Positions 19,263 through 30,116 of a stretch of 64,000 nucleotides of DNA are shown here, piece by piece. The DNA lies in assembly GCF_026262505.1 (NCBI RefSeq), contig NC_067208.1:18485962-18549961 (forward strand), in the 5' to 3' direction. How positions within the stretch are numbered: position 1 is the first letter of the stretch; each line of letters starts with the position of its first letter. The translations under genes and the position numbers were made by a program. Below the pieces are notes generated by a model. The model was not told the DNA's origin. It did not search any database and was given only the letters and a program-made list of their open reading frames with translations. This DNA comes from Trichomonas vaginalis G3 (taxonomy: Eukaryota; Parabasalia; Trichomonadida; Trichomonadidae).

Positions 19263-19973
19263 TCAATCATACTTAATTGCGTCATGAGGATAAGGAATCT
19301 TCATTTCACCAAGGCGTTTTTCAGCATATTCTTTGAGTTCTGTTAGCGCTGATGAAGATAATGCATGAATATCAACGCTGTAGTTGTTATTTGTGGGGGC
19401 AGCCTCAGGATTGTGGCGTTTAATGATTGCTGATATTCGCTTTGCATCCTGGTTTGCCGTAAGGAATGTTGTAGCTGATATTAAGTTACAGAGATCAATA
19501 TCGTCAAAATCATTTGGTTCGGAATCTGAAACTTGTTCTGTAATGACGGCGTAGGCAGAAAGTTGGTCAGGGGGCTGATCCAGTAAATCGTCGAGTTTAT
19601 CCTTTAATGAGGCAGCTAATTTTGTCCATTTTCGTAGTTTATAGCATTTTACGTATTTTAATTCTTTTTTAAAGTTCTTTTTGAGTTCGGCAGCAAGGAG
19701 CAGAACGACTCCACCCTTTTGGTTAACTTTTTCTGCATTTGACCAAATATATCGCATTTCATTGATCCAAGACTGAACGTTTGAGTATTTATCATTAATT
19801 AAGTTCTCACGAATCTTAGACAGATCTGTAGGATGTTTAACTATCTCGTAATAATTCTCACACCCGTCTTCTTCTGGATTTACAGGCTTTGCGAAGATAG
19901 AAGCGATAGGATGAGACATGAGATTATCCATTGCTTTAATGCATCGCTGTTTCAGGTCTGGAGAAAAACTCAT
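19263..19973 (-). CDS. Bromodomain protein
   Basis: 236 residues. Residues about 8-105 match the bromodomain pattern: CIKAMDNLMSHPIASIFAKP, the ZA-loop PVNPEEDGCENYYEIVKHPTDL, KIRENLINDKYSNVQSWINE and IWSNAEKVN, where the Asn is the acetyl-lysine contact. The rest is helical with a short acidic stretch (SDSEPNDFDDIDLC) and a C-terminal helix ending YAEKRLGEMKIPYPHDAIKYD. Bromodomain proteins read acetylated histones in the nucleus. Small single-bromodomain proteins are typical of trichomonads. Confidence 0.9.
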   Translation of the reverse strand: MSFSPDLKQRCIKAMDNLMSHPIASIFAKPVNPEEDGCENYYEIVKHPTDLSKIRENLINDKYSNVQSWINEMRYIWSNAEKVNQKGGVVLLLAAELKKNFKKELKYVKCYKLRKWTKLAASLKDKLDDLLDQPPDQLSAYAVITEQVSDSEPNDFDDIDLCNLISATTFLTANQDAKRISAIIKRHNPEAAPTNNNYSVDIHALSSSALTELKEYAEKRLGEMKIPYPHDAIKYD

Positions 19974-20565
19974 TTTTTTTTCCTAAATTTATCGTTCTGT
20001 CCTCCACGAACAATAAAGTTCAAATTAAAATTTGTTTTTCATATGTTAATTAGCATTGTCATATAAATAACCTTTCAGTCGTTTCGAAATAAACTAATCA
20101 TTTTTTATTGAATTTGATTGTTCATGTTGAAACACAAAATTCAATATGTACTGGATCTGTACTCAAATATATTTGAATCACTAGCTTACTTTCGAAGATA
20201 GACATTTCAAAATATAAGAATGATTTGGTATTATAATCATTTAAACCGAAAATGGTTCCTATTTTGCCACATCTATCAGTTTAAAACGTCTTTATAGACT
20301 CATTACTTAATTGGAAAGATCTTTCATAAACAAATAAAACAAAAAGTAAAATTTGATATTGTTCTCTACTCAGAGTAGTGAAGATATGATCTAAGCATGT
20401 CTGTATTAGACTTTAAATTAATGGTTATTGTAAATAAAAAAAAATAAAATTTCAAAATGAAGAAAATTTAAATCAAGAACATAAAAATCATTGACGTAGA
20501 GATAGATAATTCAAAGCGATATATTAAAAATGTATTGAAGAAAGCCTTAAGCCGAAAAAATCAAA
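19974..20565. other. Intergenic, no feature seen
   Basis: AT-rich spacer of about 590 bases between two minus-strand genes. It holds the bromodomain-gene promoter and the 3' end of nothing visible. No repeat noticed. Confidence 0.5.
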
Positions 20566-21888
20566 TTACGCGAACAAGGACTTAGGGAATGTAGAGAATT
20601 CTTCGAAATTAAGTCCCTCTGTTGCCTTTCCGAACAAACTTGCTGGTAAAATTGGAACTGCGTTTACGTATTGCGATGCAAATTTCAAAGGAACTTGTTC
20701 AAAGAAATTAGCGTCATTTACCTCTATGATTGTTGGTGTTGGATGACTTGGTAAGCTGTATGACTGTATACGCTTCTCGAGTTCCCTTGAATTAACGCAT
20801 CTGTCCTTTCCCTGCTTATAAATCTCCAACGCCATCTGTGGTCTTGAATCTAGGACCAATCCGAGGTTGAGCCATGCTTCTTCGAAGTTCGGGTCTAAGT
20901 AGATTGACCTACTAAAGGCGATTTCGGCATCTTTCTCTTGTCCGTTCCGGTAGTAGAGGCATCCGAGTGCGCACCAGAAATAGGAGTTCTCACTCCAGTA
21001 AGGAATGCAACTTCTGTAGCTCTGGTATGCTTTTTCTGTATCATTCTCTTTCATTGCGATTCTGGCGCTTAGAATTGTAAGATTCGGGTGGTCGCGGTGC
21101 TCGTTGATAATTTTCTGTATTTCGTCGTTTGGCATTGTATTGTTTTTGTTGAGATATAAAAACCAAACATATTGTTCAACGGCTTCAATGGAATTTGGAT
21201 AGTGCTGGTAGAGAGTCTGATATATCTGGAACGCGGAATTGTTATCACGCTTGAGACTGAGCGTGTAGGCGCGTTGGAATTGAATATCTGCATCACTTAG
21301 ACCGTTAGGAGGATTATGAAGCGAGATATCGAAGAATTCTAATGCTTTGTCATATTCTCCCTTCGATCGGAGTAGAATGGCAAATCGAAAGACCAAATCT
21401 GGATAATAAATAAATTTTTCTTTCTCCGCCAGAACTTGTGTGAAGCAGCTTTGTGCGTGATCTTTGTAGTTATAGTGATTATACACAATTCCATAAGCGT
21501 AGAGGAAAAATATGTCGTTATTATTCGGATTTAATCTTATTGCTCTTGCGTAAGCTGAAAAAGCATTCGGAAAGTCTCCGATAACAAGATATCCGTGTCC
21601 TAGTGTCATCCACAGGTTTGGATCTGCATCGGTTTTTGAGATTTGAATCATAATTTGCTCAATTATCGAATAAATTGCTTGAACAAGAGGTGCAAAATTA
21701 GGAAATAGTTGTAGCATTTTTTCACTGGTCGGATTAAGCGTAAATACTCTCTTTGCCGCGATAGAGCTTTCTCTGTAAGAGTGCATCTCGTGGGCGACTT
21801 GCGCCGCGGCTGTGAAGCCTTTGGCGATGGACTCGGTCGCGAGCCGGAGGAAGTTGTTGACTTCGTTATGACTCGTTTGAGATGACAT
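20566..21888 (-). CDS. TPR protein of the Cyc8(Ssn6)/UTX type
   Basis: Start taken at the ATG at 21886-21888 (MSSQTSHNEV), preceded by TCA; upstream codons of the open frame lack an ATG. About 440 residues with eight or more tetratricopeptide repeats, for example NLWMTLGHGYLVIGDFPNAF, DIFFLYAYGIVYNHY and EEAWLNLGLVLDSRPQMA. The stretch VFRFAILLRSKGEYDKALEF followed by NPPNGLSDADIQFQ closely resembles the corresponding repeats of Cyc8 and UTX (YFRLGIIYKQQGKYDQSLE, NPPRPLTEIDIWFQ). In yeast, Cyc8 with Tup1 is a general co-repressor; a similar nuclear role is likely here but inferred. Confidence 0.75.
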   Translation of the reverse strand: MSSQTSHNEVNNFLRLATESIAKGFTAAAQVAHEMHSYRESSIAAKRVFTLNPTSEKMLQLFPNFAPLVQAIYSIIEQIMIQISKTDADPNLWMTLGHGYLVIGDFPNAFSAYARAIRLNPNNNDIFFLYAYGIVYNHYNYKDHAQSCFTQVLAEKEKFIYYPDLVFRFAILLRSKGEYDKALEFFDISLHNPPNGLSDADIQFQRAYTLSLKRDNNSAFQIYQTLYQHYPNSIEAVEQYVWFLYLNKNNTMPNDEIQKIINEHRDHPNLTILSARIAMKENDTEKAYQSYRSCIPYWSENSYFWCALGCLYYRNGQEKDAEIAFSRSIYLDPNFEEAWLNLGLVLDSRPQMALEIYKQGKDRCVNSRELEKRIQSYSLPSHPTPTIIEVNDANFFEQVPLKFASQYVNAVPILPASLFGKATEGLNFEEFSTFPKSLFA

Positions 21889-22302
21889 TGATCGAGTTGT
21901 CACATTTTCTTCCTCAAATTTACATTCTATCGTTTTGACAGTTATTTTTGAATGAAAAGGCGCCCATTTATCATTAGAATTTTTGTATCTAAGCAAATCA
22001 AATATACCTGGAATCTATCAATATTTCGTAATAATATCTTTTTTTGAATAGTCTTTTTTTTATTGGTATTCAAAAAAAGATCTCTCAACCGCCAAAATGG
22101 ATCTTTCAAAATTTGGATCAATTCATTGATCTATTATTGTATATTAGCGATTTTACATTAAAAAAATGGTTGTTGTCAATTTCTGGGTAAGATTTTTTGT
22201 TCGGCTTCGAACGTAAAAGGACATTTATACGTTCGTGTGTTTTATTCATTTCTACTTAATCAAAAAATTTAAAAAAATGAAAATAAGATAAATAGGCAAA
22301 AA

Positions 22303-23214
22303 TTATTTAGAAGATTTCTTTTGCTTCTTAATAATGACAACAGTACCGAATATAATAATGAGAAGAATAACTGCAATCATATACCAATAGAAACACTTGC
22401 TCTTTTGATGTGTTTCGGCCTTTTCCAGGGTTTTATTGCCCTGTTGAATTTGTTCGTGGGCCTCAACAATCGTATTATCAATTCTATCAAGCATTGTACC
22501 TTGTTGAATAATTAAAGTGCCAAGATCGGCAAAAAGTTCATTAAGCTGGTTCATACTTTGAATCATTTGTGTTAATTCTTGGTTACGCTGTCTGAGCATT
22601 AAATCATTAGCAACAATTTGAGAAGTTTGTTCGCCAGTTAATCCTGGATCGAAATCATCAAGGCCAATTTCATCATCATTAGCATCTCCTAAATCAAGAA
22701 CGGCTGCATGAGCTTTTTCGTTCATTCTGCGAATATTTGTAATATATGCGGCTTGCATATCTCTAAATCTAGTTGTAAGATCACGTAGTCTAGCGACAAA
22801 GCCCATCTTCATATTTTCTTGAATTTGGGCTTGTGTAGAGTTAACATGATTTGATCCTTCACGAATTTGATCGCGTAACTGAGTAATTTGAGTAGAAATT
22901 GATCTTGTTTTGGCTTCAATAGCGGCATCTTGAGATTTATTATCGGAAAAGTTTGCTTTAACACGCTGTTTATGCATATCTGCCAATGTCTTCATCTCAC
23001 TTTGAATGTTTTGGAACTGTGCTTCGATATTACTTGCTGTGTTAATAACAGTAGAGTCTCCACGTCCTTTGGCATCATTCATTGGCGTAGCACTAATTAA
23101 TCCAGTTGAAACATCATTTGTTGGACCGGAACCAAAGTTCATAGAGCCTCTAAAGTTACGGAATTGAGTTGTCTTATCTCTAATAAAGCCGATTTGTATA
23201 TCTTTAGTTGACAT
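22303..23214 (-). CDS. Syntaxin-like Q-SNARE
   Basis: 303 residues. The middle contains helical Habc-like sequence (IQSEMKTLADMHKQRVKANF onward). Residues about 205-268 are the SNARE motif, with LRQRNQELTQMIQSMNQLNE, the central Gln layer in FADLGTLIIQQGTMLDRID, and EAHEQIQQG. A single membrane anchor follows (CFYWYMIAVILLIIIFGTVVII) and a short basic luminal end. The gene product should act in membrane fusion as a target SNARE of the Qa type. Residues 1-60 are Gly/Ser/Asn-rich and probably unstructured. Confidence 0.9.
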   Translation of the reverse strand: MSTKDIQIGFIRDKTTQFRNFRGSMNFGSGPTNDVSTGLISATPMNDAKGRGDSTVINTASNIEAQFQNIQSEMKTLADMHKQRVKANFSDNKSQDAAIEAKTRSISTQITQLRDQIREGSNHVNSTQAQIQENMKMGFVARLRDLTTRFRDMQAAYITNIRRMNEKAHAAVLDLGDANDDEIGLDDFDPGLTGEQTSQIVANDLMLRQRNQELTQMIQSMNQLNELFADLGTLIIQQGTMLDRIDNTIVEAHEQIQQGNKTLEKAETHQKSKCFYWYMIAVILLIIIFGTVVIIKKQKKSSK

Positions 23215-23728
23215 CCTTTTTTAATTCAGCGGTTATTTTTTCAAAAAATTTTTATCGTTAAAATTTATAGATTCTCATTCATATAATAATAAAGAAATAC
23301 ATTCAGTGACTTTTAAGGAACTTTTTATATATAAAAAAAAGGATAGCACCTCTCTCCTTCCCAAAATGTCTACAATAGAGGCAAGTGTGCATTACATTGA
23401 TATCATCATTAATTTTATGTCATGAAATTTTGTTTTGCATGGAATGATTTAGTTCTTTTCCATAATGTTGAAATTAATACTCCAAACTGTGAACTTTCTA
23501 TTACTTATTATTATGTATCCTATGATTTGCATAGTGACAAATATTGTATATGGGTATTCTAATGAAGAAATTAATTGGATAATATAGATTCTAAATATCA
23601 GAACATTAAACTAATTATAAATAAGCATGATATTAACATTTATGTTTAGAAAAAGCTCATAATTGTCTATATATGTCGGTATGCTTCACATTATTAAATA
23701 GTGACTGAAATATTTAGCAAATTTGTCT
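23215..23728. other. Intergenic, no gene seen
   Basis: AT-rich sequence upstream of the syntaxin gene with no recognisable repeat until the hairpins at 23729. Confidence 0.5.
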
Positions 23729-23867
23729 GGACTGTTTCAGAGAATTGAACTCAGGCTCAATTCTCTGAAATAGTCCGAAGAGATATGAAAGTCTGCCATA
23801 GCTATCAATAATTAGCTCGATTTTATGAGAACCTTAAAATCGAGCATTGAAAAGTCTAGGCAGACTT
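23729..23867. repeat. Two adjacent stem-loops
   Basis: First: arms 23729-23748 and 23757-23776, 20 bp with one G-T position, loop of 8. Second is compound: outer arms 23789-23797 and 23859-23867 (9 bp) enclose an inner 11-bp hairpin, arms 23815-23825 and 23835-23845. Arm and loop sizes resemble the hairpins of the array at 59.4-60.7 kb. Confidence 0.75.
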
Positions 23868-24387
23868 AAAAATATAGAATTGGCTAAGTGAAACTGCTGC
23901 AGATGTTTATGATTAAGAAGTTCAGTCGCCTTAGAGGTTTTAATATTCAATGAATTTTAAGGTTACTAAATTGTATTTCAAAAATTTTACGCAATCCAAA
24001 CAATGTATCACAGATGATGCAACTGTTTGCATTTTGCGATTTCAAACATTTTTTAATACTTAACAATTACTTAAGAAAATTCTATGACTTTTCAAAATCA
24101 TGTCATACAGTTCATTAAAGATATTTGAGTGCATATTAATTAATACTTATGCAATTTAAACACATTGAATAACTGTCAATTATGTGGTTTTAATTATAAG
24201 AGTATGAGTTTTGAATTTAATTTCAAATAGCAAAAAAGTAAATTTCTGTATTAATAGGACCTTATTACGTATGTCATAAGCTACAAAACAATTGTAAATG
24301 ATATGATCCCACTTTTATAAGTTGTGATACTATTAAAATATATTTAAAATTCACTTTTTAATCGTCCTTCTTCTCAAAAATTAACTA
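23868..24387. other. Intergenic, no gene seen
   Basis: AT-rich sequence between the hairpins and the TA that flanks the mariner-like element. Confidence 0.45.
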
Positions 24388-25657
24388 CCCAGATTTTCCT
24401 TACTTTTACCACCCCTCTAAAGCTGGGGACACCGCCTATCGTTGGGAGTAGCTATTAAATAGAACCACCAAGGGTATTTTTTGGACTGCCGGTGTAGGGT
24501 AATCGAAACATATGACATATTGATTCAGTATGCCAAGGTTTGATTCTCATTTACCCATTTTTTTCTTTTTTGGATCATGAATTTTTTTTTGGGTCACTAT
24601 AAGATTTGTTTCATGTTCTAAATCTGCTGCATATGTAATCTATTTTTATTTACCTATTTTTTAAAAATCTATTGGATTGCCAAATTTGAATATATTTAAA
24701 ATCATAAAAATCCAAAAAAACTATAAATATATGTTTTATGCATAGTGCCGATACTCAAATATCAAATTACTTAGATCCATGAATAATATCCGAATTTTTT
24801 TTCTTAAAATTAAACTTCAAAACTTCTTGCAATCTTAGTCTTCATCAATTGTAAATTTTTAAAACCATTTTTTAAAATAATTTTGCGTAAATTTTATTCT
24901 CATGTTGTTTTAATCGAAAATTGATACATTTTCAAAAAAATAATATTGACTTATGAAATTCATTTTTAAGGTGAAATAGTATTGTTTTTATTAAAGTATA
25001 TGAATAATATATAAAAAATTAATGAATAATATAAGCAGATTTTTAGTTTACAAAACAAATATGAGCAATGCAATTTCAAACTTTTGCTGGCAATTTCGAT
25101 ATTGCTCAAGTTTGTAGTATTTGTGATACCTATAACATCGGCTTAATCAAAATTCGATTTTTCTTATGAGTTATTGAGAAAATTTGATTGCAATGAGAAG
25201 GATTTCGACGTTTTTGATAAACTAAGAGCTGAGCTTTAGGGGTTCAGTTCATTTATGGCTGTAGTTTGATGCGTAGATCTCTTTTTTATTGTAAATTCTT
25301 TCAGCATGGAGATCGAGAATGAATCTTTTGAGAACTTTATGAGTTTTTACACCCGTAAAGAGGTCCTTCGAGGAAAGATAGTCCAGACTACATGAAGATG
25401 TGGGTTAACCAAAAAAATCCGATGGTTTCCCCATATTCATGTAGATCTTCGAAAAAATGAGCACCAAAAAAGCCAAAAAAATAGGCTTTTTATTGGATTT
25501 GTACACTAGATCAATAACCTATTTAGGATCTGACACTCTTTTTAGCCAGAGATATGAGGTCCTTTCTAGGAAAACGATCTATTCATCCATAAAAAAAATG
25601 AATTATCGTTTTCCCCAGAAATTACATGGGGAGTGGTAAAAGTAAGGAAAATCTGGG
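24388..25657. mobile_element. Mariner-like element, non-autonomous or decayed
   Basis: Terminal inverted repeats of about 28 bp begin CCCAGATTTTCCTTACTTTT at 24388 and end at 25657, with one mismatch, and both ends abut TA (24386-24387 and 25658-25659), the target duplication of Tc1/mariner elements. Total length is 1,270 bp, close to the roughly 1.3 kb of full-length mariners of trichomonads. Inside, no transposase is readable: the longest frame (25457-25639, 60 codons) has no recognised domain, and no D-D-D motif set was found. So this is either a decayed relative or a derivative with replaced interior. Confidence 0.75.
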
Positions 25658-25829
25658 TAATATATTTTGAATAGTTATTTTTGAGAGCTCTGATTTTAGG
25701 GTAAAAATTAAGTAAATAATATAATGTAATGCTATAATTCATGATATAGATTTCAGTTACTAGAACTCATTCAATTTTTCAATCCTCCTTTTATTTCAAT
25801 TTATCCTATAAATTTGATATTTATCAAAA

Positions 25830-27946
25830 ATGGCGTTTTTCCTGGTTTTATGCTTTTCTCAATTAACATTTCAGTTTAAATATACTAATATAAAGCAAGA
25901 TACATTAACAGTTCCTGATGAAACAATAGATTCAACAACATTTAATAATGTTTCATTGAGAAGGCTTACATTGGAAAAAGCAAGATCAATTTCAACACTT
26001 TCTGGACTTAATACTGTTAAAATTATTGATCTTCCTTCAACATTAACGTCAATTAGTACAAATGGATTTGAATCACTTACAGATCTCGAATTTGTTATGC
26101 CAAATCGAAGCGATAACATTTTTATCAAAGATAATATGCTAATAATGGGCGAATTCGGTGATTTTACCATTATCAGATATTTTGGAAAGCGCGATCTTCT
26201 TCAAATCAATTTTTCATGTAAAATTGTAAATTATGCATTTGATATTCATGATTTTTATGTAAATAGACTAGACTTGGGAAGTATTTCCAGATCTGATTTG
26301 TATATTTACTTGGGAATGCAACCAATTATATTCCCATCAGTATTAACTTATAATTATGAATTAGTACGTAAAAACAAACCGAATTGTACAAGACTATACA
26401 TTTCACCCAATGGTTTTTACATAGACTATTTCCATCTATTCAACGCATCTGAACTTTTTATTTTTTCTCCTAATAAAGCAATAAGTAGATTCGATTTGGA
26501 ACCAATAGAGGACATGTATTATGAAAAAATAGCTGAAAAACCTGACACTCTGGGTTTCACTGATAATATAACAAGTATTACTGGAAAGTTGACTAAGTTA
26601 CCGTTTATAAAGCATGTTATTTTTGAAGGAAATACTTCTATTTCTTTCAATATAGATTTTTTTGATACATCAAGTGTCGAAACAATTAGCTTTACAAATA
26701 GAACCTATGATTTTAATGAGTCATTCCTCGCTTATGTAAATCAACCTGTACAAGTTGAGTTGCAATCTTTTTAACGACTTTTCCACCTAGACTTTACGAA
26801 CAGGCAATGTCACCTTCATCTCTGACACTTGGATCTAATATAGATACAATTGGAACAAAAGCATTCTATAATTGTGCTACTCTTGAATCTGTTTCTTTAC
26901 CTTCCACAGTAAAAACTATACAACTAATGGCATTTGCTGGTTGCAAAAATCTAAAAACTATTAATTTAAATTCTGTTAAAACTATTGAATATTTTGGATT
27001 TGCCAGATGTTTGTCATTGAAAAGTATTTCCTTGCAAAATTGCCTTCACTTGGGAATGATTCTTTCTATAAATGCTGGAATATTACAAGTGTATCACTTA
27101 ATTTGCCTAATGCAGAAATCGGAATAAGGATTTTTGAAGGATGCAGAGGTTTAGTTAGTGCTTCATTTGTAAATGGATTCAAGTCGATAACTAAAGACAT
27201 GTTTATGGACTGTATAAAATTAAAATCAATTTCATTACCTGATTCGATATCAAATCTTTCATTCAGATGTCTTCACAATACAGCCTTAGAATCATTCAAA
27301 ATTCCGAACTCAGTAAGAAGTATTGGATTTTTTGGTGTGATTCCTACTTTGAAAAGAATATATATAGGATCACCTTCACAACTTGTAGAAATACAATATA
27401 ATACATTTGGTTGGTTGAATTGCCAAGGTCAGGCTGAACTAACATTCCCGAATATTGAGTATATTGGTTTGGCAAGTAACAACAATTTTGTAGTTTATAA
27501 TAACTATCTCTATACAAAAGATTACAAAACATTAATTGTCTGTCTCCCTGAAAACCAAAATGACACAACAAACTTCTCTCCAAAAACAGAAATAATTCAA
27601 TCATTTGCCTTCTTCAACAAACATAATTTAAAAAAAATTAATTTTCAATAACACCCAAGTAACAAATATTTCATGGTGCTCATTTTCGAATTTATCCTTG
27701 CTATCAAGTGTAACTTTACCAGTAGATGTTTGGGTTTATTTTGATTCATTTGTTAATTGCAGCAAAATTGTTCAAGTTTGCTATAGTAATAGAAATTCAT
27801 CATATTTTAATATTTTGAAGTATTCTGGAGTATCAAATTCATCAATTGGATATAATTGCAAGATTGTAAGAAAGAAAACATTTGATGTCCATGATCGCTC
27901 AATGGATCAATTTGAGATAATGTTAGCTGTTTTTTGTTGTATGTAA
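25830..27946 (+). pseudogene. BspA-like leucine-rich-repeat surface protein, three frameshifts
   Basis: Begins MAFFLVLCFSQLTFQ, a short hydrophobic signal-like segment. It continues with BspA/LRR_5-type repeats (AFYNCATLESVSLPSTVKTI, AFAGCKNLKTINL, GFARCLSLKSISL). The frame changes near 26770 (T run before a stop at 26772-26774), near 27040 and near 27645, and the repeat sequence resumes each time, ending at 27946 in a Cys-containing tail. These are the hallmark surface proteins of T. vaginalis, with roles in adhesion proposed. No C-terminal transmembrane anchor is visible, so the end may also be lost. Confidence 0.8.
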
Positions 27947-28698
27947 TTGTTTAAAAAAAACTATTTACTGTTTCATGCGAATAAAATTTGTATATTGCTG
28001 AAAAAATATTTTAATTAGGCGTCACACTATCTATTTTCACGAGGATATTCGAAACTTCGGAGCTCAAAGAATTCAATATGAATGCGCGAGTCCAGCTCTA
28101 GCAACAAACAACAATTTCAATAAAGTTAATTTCGTATATTTATTAGAAATGATTTCGCAATATTAACTAATTCAAGGTGTGCAACACAATGTAAAATTAT
28201 TGGACATATCCATGAGAGCTTGATGAAAAAAAATATTACAATATCTCAGGTAATCCAAATGTCATTGGCTATATTTGCCACCATATTTAGAGAGATATGA
28301 AAATATCACAAAGATTGATGAATACTGTAAGAGTGGAACTGTTAAAACACAATTGATTCTTTCTTCATCTATTTATTCAAACAATGCTTTTTGTAATATC
28401 AAAAATTGATATTTAAATGTACGATAATGAATTAACTTTATTATCACATTAACATTGATGAAATAGAATCTGACTTTGCAGATTTTGAAAATGGAGATTG
28501 ATGATTTTCAGTACGAGATTTTGAGAAGGACAATTTCAAAATTAATATAGTGTCAAGGGTGTCTTCAACGTGCAATTTTCCTTCAGACACCGGAAAATTC
28601 TTATTTCTATCTGGCTTACCACTATATACAAACCAAATTTCATCTTTAAAAGTGTTAATTCAACAATTTTTATTTTATTTTGATCAACTTCATGATAG
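27947..28698. other. Intergenic, no feature seen
   Basis: About 750 bases, AT-rich, many stops, no repeat noticed. Confidence 0.5.
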
Positions 28699-29799
28699 AT
28701 ACTGAAAGAACTTACTTACTTTCTTCTAAATAAAACTAATAGTACCCAAGTTAATGTTTCATACATTAATGAATCATTCATATTCCAATATCCCTGTAAA
28801 TCCAATACAATTTGTGAACCATATGTCATTAATCTCAAAAGAGGCAAGTTTAGAATTGAGCTTTGGGGTGCATCAGGCGGAAATGGCCGATTTGGAAATC
28901 AAAGAAAAATGCAGCCTAACTCAGGAGGAAATGGCTCATATGTTTCTGGTGAAATCCTTCTGACCAATCCTTCTACATTCTGCTTGTACTTAGGTGCTAA
29001 AGGCGAAGATCAGACAAAATTTAATGATTATACCCATCAAACTCTCGGGGGTTGGAACTTCGGGGGAAATGGCGGGATTGACAAGAGCGATATCAATGAA
29101 CCAGATTTTTCTTACCCTCCTGAAAGCGGCGCTGGAGGAGGAGGTGCTGTAGACCTTCGATTAGAGTACGTAGACATCAATTCTCCACCCCTTGATAATA
29201 TATCTTTAGAAATTTCTTTGAAGAGTCGTATTATTGTGGCCGGTTCTGGGGGCGGTGCTGTTTCGAATGATAATAAATTTGGTATGCCTGGTGGCTCCAT
29301 TAGCGCTGTGAATAATGGGATGTATATCTTTGGAGGCACACAAACAAAAGGAGAATTAGGAAAAGGAATGGATGCTGTTGACACTGATGGTAATCAGGGA
29401 GGTTCAGGTGGTTGTGGGAGCGGATATCGAGGTTGTTACAATACATTATCAAATAGTATTCGAGGCAATAATATATTTGAGTTTGGTGGGTCAGGTGGAA
29501 GCTCATATATTAGTGGACATCCTGGCTGTATAAGCCCTCAGTATCCATCAACTACTATTGCTAATGAAACGACTCCTTTTCACGAATCTAAACTATATTT
29601 CACGAAAACAAATATGAAAGCTGGTAATGAATATATGCCAGATCCATTAAGCGATGGATATATTTTGGGACATATTGGCCATGGTGTTTGTCGTATCACT
29701 TTTTTATTCAGTCCATTTTGCCAGACCAATGCTTATTGTTTATTGCATGATTTCTCGTTTTTATTACATTTAGTTTTTGTTTGTTTGGATTCAGAATAA
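28699..29799 (+). pseudogene. Glycine-rich surface protein, no start codon
   Basis: The open frame begins after a stop at 28696-28698 and contains no ATG until 28909, yet it is coherent well before that. FQYPCKSNTICEPYVINLK and then FRIELWGASGGNG match the N-terminal pattern (PC-C-PY then ELWGASGG) of the trichomonad glycine-rich family (PF12810-like). The body follows the family: GGWNFGGNGG, GAGGGGAVDLRL, SRIIVAGSGGGA, GGSGGCGSGY, GGSGGSSYISGHPGC. The C-terminus is hydrophobic (FLLHLVFVCL). The region upstream, including any signal peptide, appears deleted or decayed. Function of the family is unknown; secretion is assumed. Confidence 0.65.
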
Positions 29800-30116
29800 A
29801 ATATCATGATTTTGAGTAAAATATGTAGTTTATTAGGTTAGTTTCCAGTGAAATAGTTCATATCATAAACTCATTTTCATTTTATATTTCTCAAAACTTT
29901 ACTTCATCACAGGAAATTGAGATACCCTCACTTAAAAAATGAATTGCAGATGGTGCTTGTTAGTATGGGTACAAGAAAATTATATTTGAACAATAATTTC
30001 ATTCATCCGAAGTCTTTGGAACGAAAAATATACTTAGAAATATATGTGAAAATTATGTGCATGTTTATTTTCATTTTAAAATATTTGACAAAATTTAGCA
30101 AAAAAAAATTTATCAA

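Noticed and set aside
24497-24556. tRNA-like segment (GGGTAA at the start, TTTGATTC and TTACCC at the end)
   Set aside because: Only about 60 bases, no consistent D, anticodon and T stems, and it lies inside the mariner-like element.
25457-25639. 60-codon frame as remnant transposase in the mariner-like element
   Set aside because: I could not match it to the helix-turn-helix or catalytic regions of mariner transposases.
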